A stretch of 22,546 nt of DNA from SVTX01 sp045602385. GTDB taxonomy: Bacteria > Bacillota > Clostridia > Oscillospirales > CAG-272. Positions within the stretch are counted from its first letter, which is position 1. Every line of letters begins with the position of its first letter. This document shows, one piece after another, positions 21,067-22,546 of the stretch. The notes beneath the pieces were generated by a model, which saw nothing but the letters and a program-made list of their open reading frames with translations, made no database searches and was not told the DNA's origin. Location of the stretch: the NCBI GenBank assembly GCA_045602385.1, contig JAZSBL010000033.1, positions 1-22,546 of the forward strand, written 5' to 3'. A program made the translations under genes and the position numbers.

Positions 21067-22413
21067 ATGTCCCAGTACGTACAAAACGTTCTTGCAGATC
21101 TCATCAAGCGCAACCCCGGCGAGCCCGAATTCCATCAGGCAGCCACAGAAATACTTGAATCCTTGGCTCCCATCCTCGACAAGCACCCCGAATACGAGAA
21201 GGCAGGCTTGCTTGAGAGATTCGTAGAGCCCGAGAGAACCATCAGCTTCCGTGTTCCGTGGGTTGACGACAACGGTAAGGTTCACGTAAACAAGGGTTAC
21301 CGTGTTCAGTTCAACAGCGCGATCGGTCCTTACAAGGGCGGCTTCAGATTCCATCCCACAGTTAACCTCTCGGTTATGAAGTTCTTGGGTCTTGAGCAGA
21401 TCCTCAAGAACAGCTTGACCAGCCTCCCCATCGGCGGCGGTAAGGGTGGCGCAGACTTCGATCCCTCCGGAAAGAGTGACGGCGAGATCATGCGCTTCTG
21501 CCAGAGCTTTATGTCCGAGCTTTACAGACATATCGGTCCTAACGTTGACGTTCCCGCAGGTGACATCGGCGTAGGCGCACGCGAGATCGGCTACCTCTTC
21601 GGTCAGTACAAGAAGCTCCGCGGCGCGTTCGAGAACGGCGTTCTCACAGGTAAGGGACTTTCCTACGGCGGTTCTCTTATCCGTCCCGAGGCTACCGGCT
21701 TTGGAGCGGTTTACTTTGCAAAGAAGGTTCTTGAGCACGAGGGTGACACTCTCGAGGGCAAGACCGTTGTAGTTTCCGGCTTCGGTAACGTTGCTTGGGG
21801 TGCCGTTAAGAAGGCAACCGAGCTTGGCGCAAAGGTAATCGCAATCTCCGGCCCCGACGGATACGTATACGACGAGAACGGCGTTTCTACTGAGGAGAAG
21901 ATCAACTATATGCTCGAGATGAGAGCATCCGGCAGAAACAGAGTTCAGGACTACGCAGAGAAGTTCGGCGTTCCTTTCTTTGCAAAAGAGAAGCCTTGGG
22001 GTCTTAAGGCAGACATTCTGATGCCTTGCGCAACCCAGAACGAGGTCGGTATGGCTGAGGCAGAGAAGATCGTTGCAAACGGCGTTAAGTACTACATCGA
22101 GGTATCCAACATGCCTACCTCCAACGAGGCACTCAAGTACATACAGGATGCAGGCATCGTAGTTGCTCCCTCCAAGGCAGTTAACGCGGGCGGCGTTGCA
22201 GTTTCCGCTCTCGAGATGAGCCAGAACAGCATGCGTCTGTCTTGGTCCGCAGAAGAGGTTGACGAGAAGCTCAAGGGTATCATGGCTAATATCCACGACT
22301 CCGCAGCGGCAGCGGCAGAAGAGTGCGGATTTGGCTACGACCTCTGTAAGGGCGCTAACCTCGCCGGCTTCAAGAAGGTCGCTGAGGCTATGATGGCACA
22401 GGGAATAGTATAA
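21067..22413 (+). CDS. gdhA: NADP-type glutamate dehydrogenase
   Basis: 448-aa hexameric-type glutamate dehydrogenase that forms glutamate from 2-oxoglutarate and ammonia. The substrate domain has GPYKGGFRFHPTVNLSVMKF (87-106) and PIGGGKGGADFDP (121-133), with catalytic K126 and the conserved Asp nearby. The Rossmann domain has VVVSGFGNVAWG (about 235-246) binding the dinucleotide. Length and the PERTISFRVPWVDDNG start match the 450-aa NADP-preferring class (EC 1.4.1.4) used for ammonia assimilation, although cofactor preference is not proven by sequence. It is preceded by a strong promoter and leader hairpin. Codon use is strongly biased, suggesting high expression. Confidence 0.96.
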   Translation: MSQYVQNVLADLIKRNPGEPEFHQAATEILESLAPILDKHPEYEKAGLLERFVEPERTISFRVPWVDDNGKVHVNKGYRVQFNSAIGPYKGGFRFHPTVNLSVMKFLGLEQILKNSLTSLPIGGGKGGADFDPSGKSDGEIMRFCQSFMSELYRHIGPNVDVPAGDIGVGAREIGYLFGQYKKLRGAFENGVLTGKGLSYGGSLIRPEATGFGAVYFAKKVLEHEGDTLEGKTVVVSGFGNVAWGAVKKATELGAKVIAISGPDGYVYDENGVSTEEKINYMLEMRASGRNRVQDYAEKFGVPFFAKEKPWGLKADILMPCATQNEVGMAEAEKIVANGVKYYIEVSNMPTSNEALKYIQDAGIVVAPSKAVNAGGVAVSALEMSQNSMRLSWSAEEVDEKLKGIMANIHDSAAAAAEECGFGYDLCKGANLAGFKKVAEAMMAQGIV

Positions 22414-22425
22414 GTTTAAGATAGA

Positions 22426-22514
22426 CGATGCGGGGGGGAGAGGAAATCTTTTTGAAAAAAGGTTTCCCCCTCCCCCTCTCGCTCCCCCTCACCTTTCAAA
22501 AACTTTCAATAGAT
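22426..22514 (+). repeat. Dispersed hairpin repeat, copy 2
   Basis: GGAAA-TC-TTTTT-G-AAAAAA-GG-TTTCC (about 22441-22467) is flanked by G-rich and C-rich runs and followed by TTTCAAAAACTTTCAATAGAT. It matches copy 1 at 18148-18206 in order and tail sequence. Placed 13 nt after gdhA, it may serve as the 3' end of that transcript. Confidence 0.65.
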
Positions 22515-22546
22515 GGGGGAGAAGTAAAAAAATAAAGGAGCCGTGA
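22515..22546 (+). other. Possible ribosome-binding site of a truncated next gene
   Basis: AAATAAAGGAG (about 22529-22539) is followed by CCGTGA at the window edge. The spacing suggests that a plus-strand gene starts just beyond the end. The GTG at 22542 is too close to the site to be a likely start. Confidence 0.35.

Noticed and set aside
20890..22296. A 468-codon minus-strand open frame opposite gdhA
   Set aside because: Antisense to a highly conserved gene with strong codon bias; no recognisable domain, and its end runs through the gdhA promoter region.

Overview
The window is a stretch of a Bacillota (class Clostridia) chromosome, most likely from an uncultured gut or rumen anaerobe. This is inferred from the gene set (KtrAB potassium uptake, flavo-diiron protein FprA, Mini-RNase III, a SpoIIQ-like M23 protein, an M3 lipoprotein), from the strong TTGACA-N17-TATAAT promoters that often carry an extended -10, from Shine-Dalgarno sites of the GGAG type, and from intrinsic terminators at most gene ends. 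I cannot name a species.

Layout. 1-503: the 3' end of an rRNA operon (23S tail and two tandem 5S genes). 553-1165: tRNA-Asn(GTT) and tRNA-Lys(CTT), each bordered by duplicated, palindromic tRNA-derived sequence. 1384-3186: an M3-family zinc peptidase lipoprotein. 3280-6282: a three-gene operon of a galacturonokinase-like GHMP kinase, a sugar-1-phosphate nucleotidyltransferase and a UDP-glucuronate 4-epimerase-like enzyme. 6320-7288 (minus): a membrane-anchored alpha/beta hydrolase. 7504-8090: a strong promoter driving about 550 nt without a convincing gene. 8225-8983: a ZIP metal transporter. 9264-11210: uxuA-uxuB. 11221-11499: tRNA-Pro(TGG) (minus) with a tRNA-derived repeat unit downstream. 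11595-14905 (minus): a GNAT acetyltransferase, a membrane HTH/zinc-ribbon regulator and ktrBA. 15124-17563 (plus): fprA, a DUF378 membrane protein and an M23 peptidase. 17619-18603 (minus): a cyclophilin and Mini-RNase III. 18804-22413 (plus): asnS, a DUF1934 protein and gdhA. The window ends in a dispersed repeat and a possible ribosome-binding site for a gene outside it.

How the genes fit together. Uronic acids recur. UxuA and UxuB interconvert fructuronate, mannonate and 2-keto-3-deoxygluconate for catabolism of glucuronate. The three-gene operon at 3280-6282 could instead activate free galacturonate to UDP-galacturonate and interconvert it with UDP-glucuronate, a salvage route best known from plants.

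The most unusual feature is at the tRNA genes. Downstream of tRNA-Lys (two tandem units of 174 and 162 bp) and of tRNA-Pro (one unit of 164 bp) lie gene-less units. Each holds the 3' end of its tRNA from the T-loop on, then an intrinsic terminator, then a potential three-way-junction fold closed by GAACC/GGTTC, and each is followed by a displaced copy of the same tRNA 3' end. The sequences of the two families differ but unit length, order and fold agree. This looks like a class of very small tRNA-T-loop-targeting cassettes. An 87-bp element with duplicated and inverted 5' tRNA sequence precedes tRNA-Asn.
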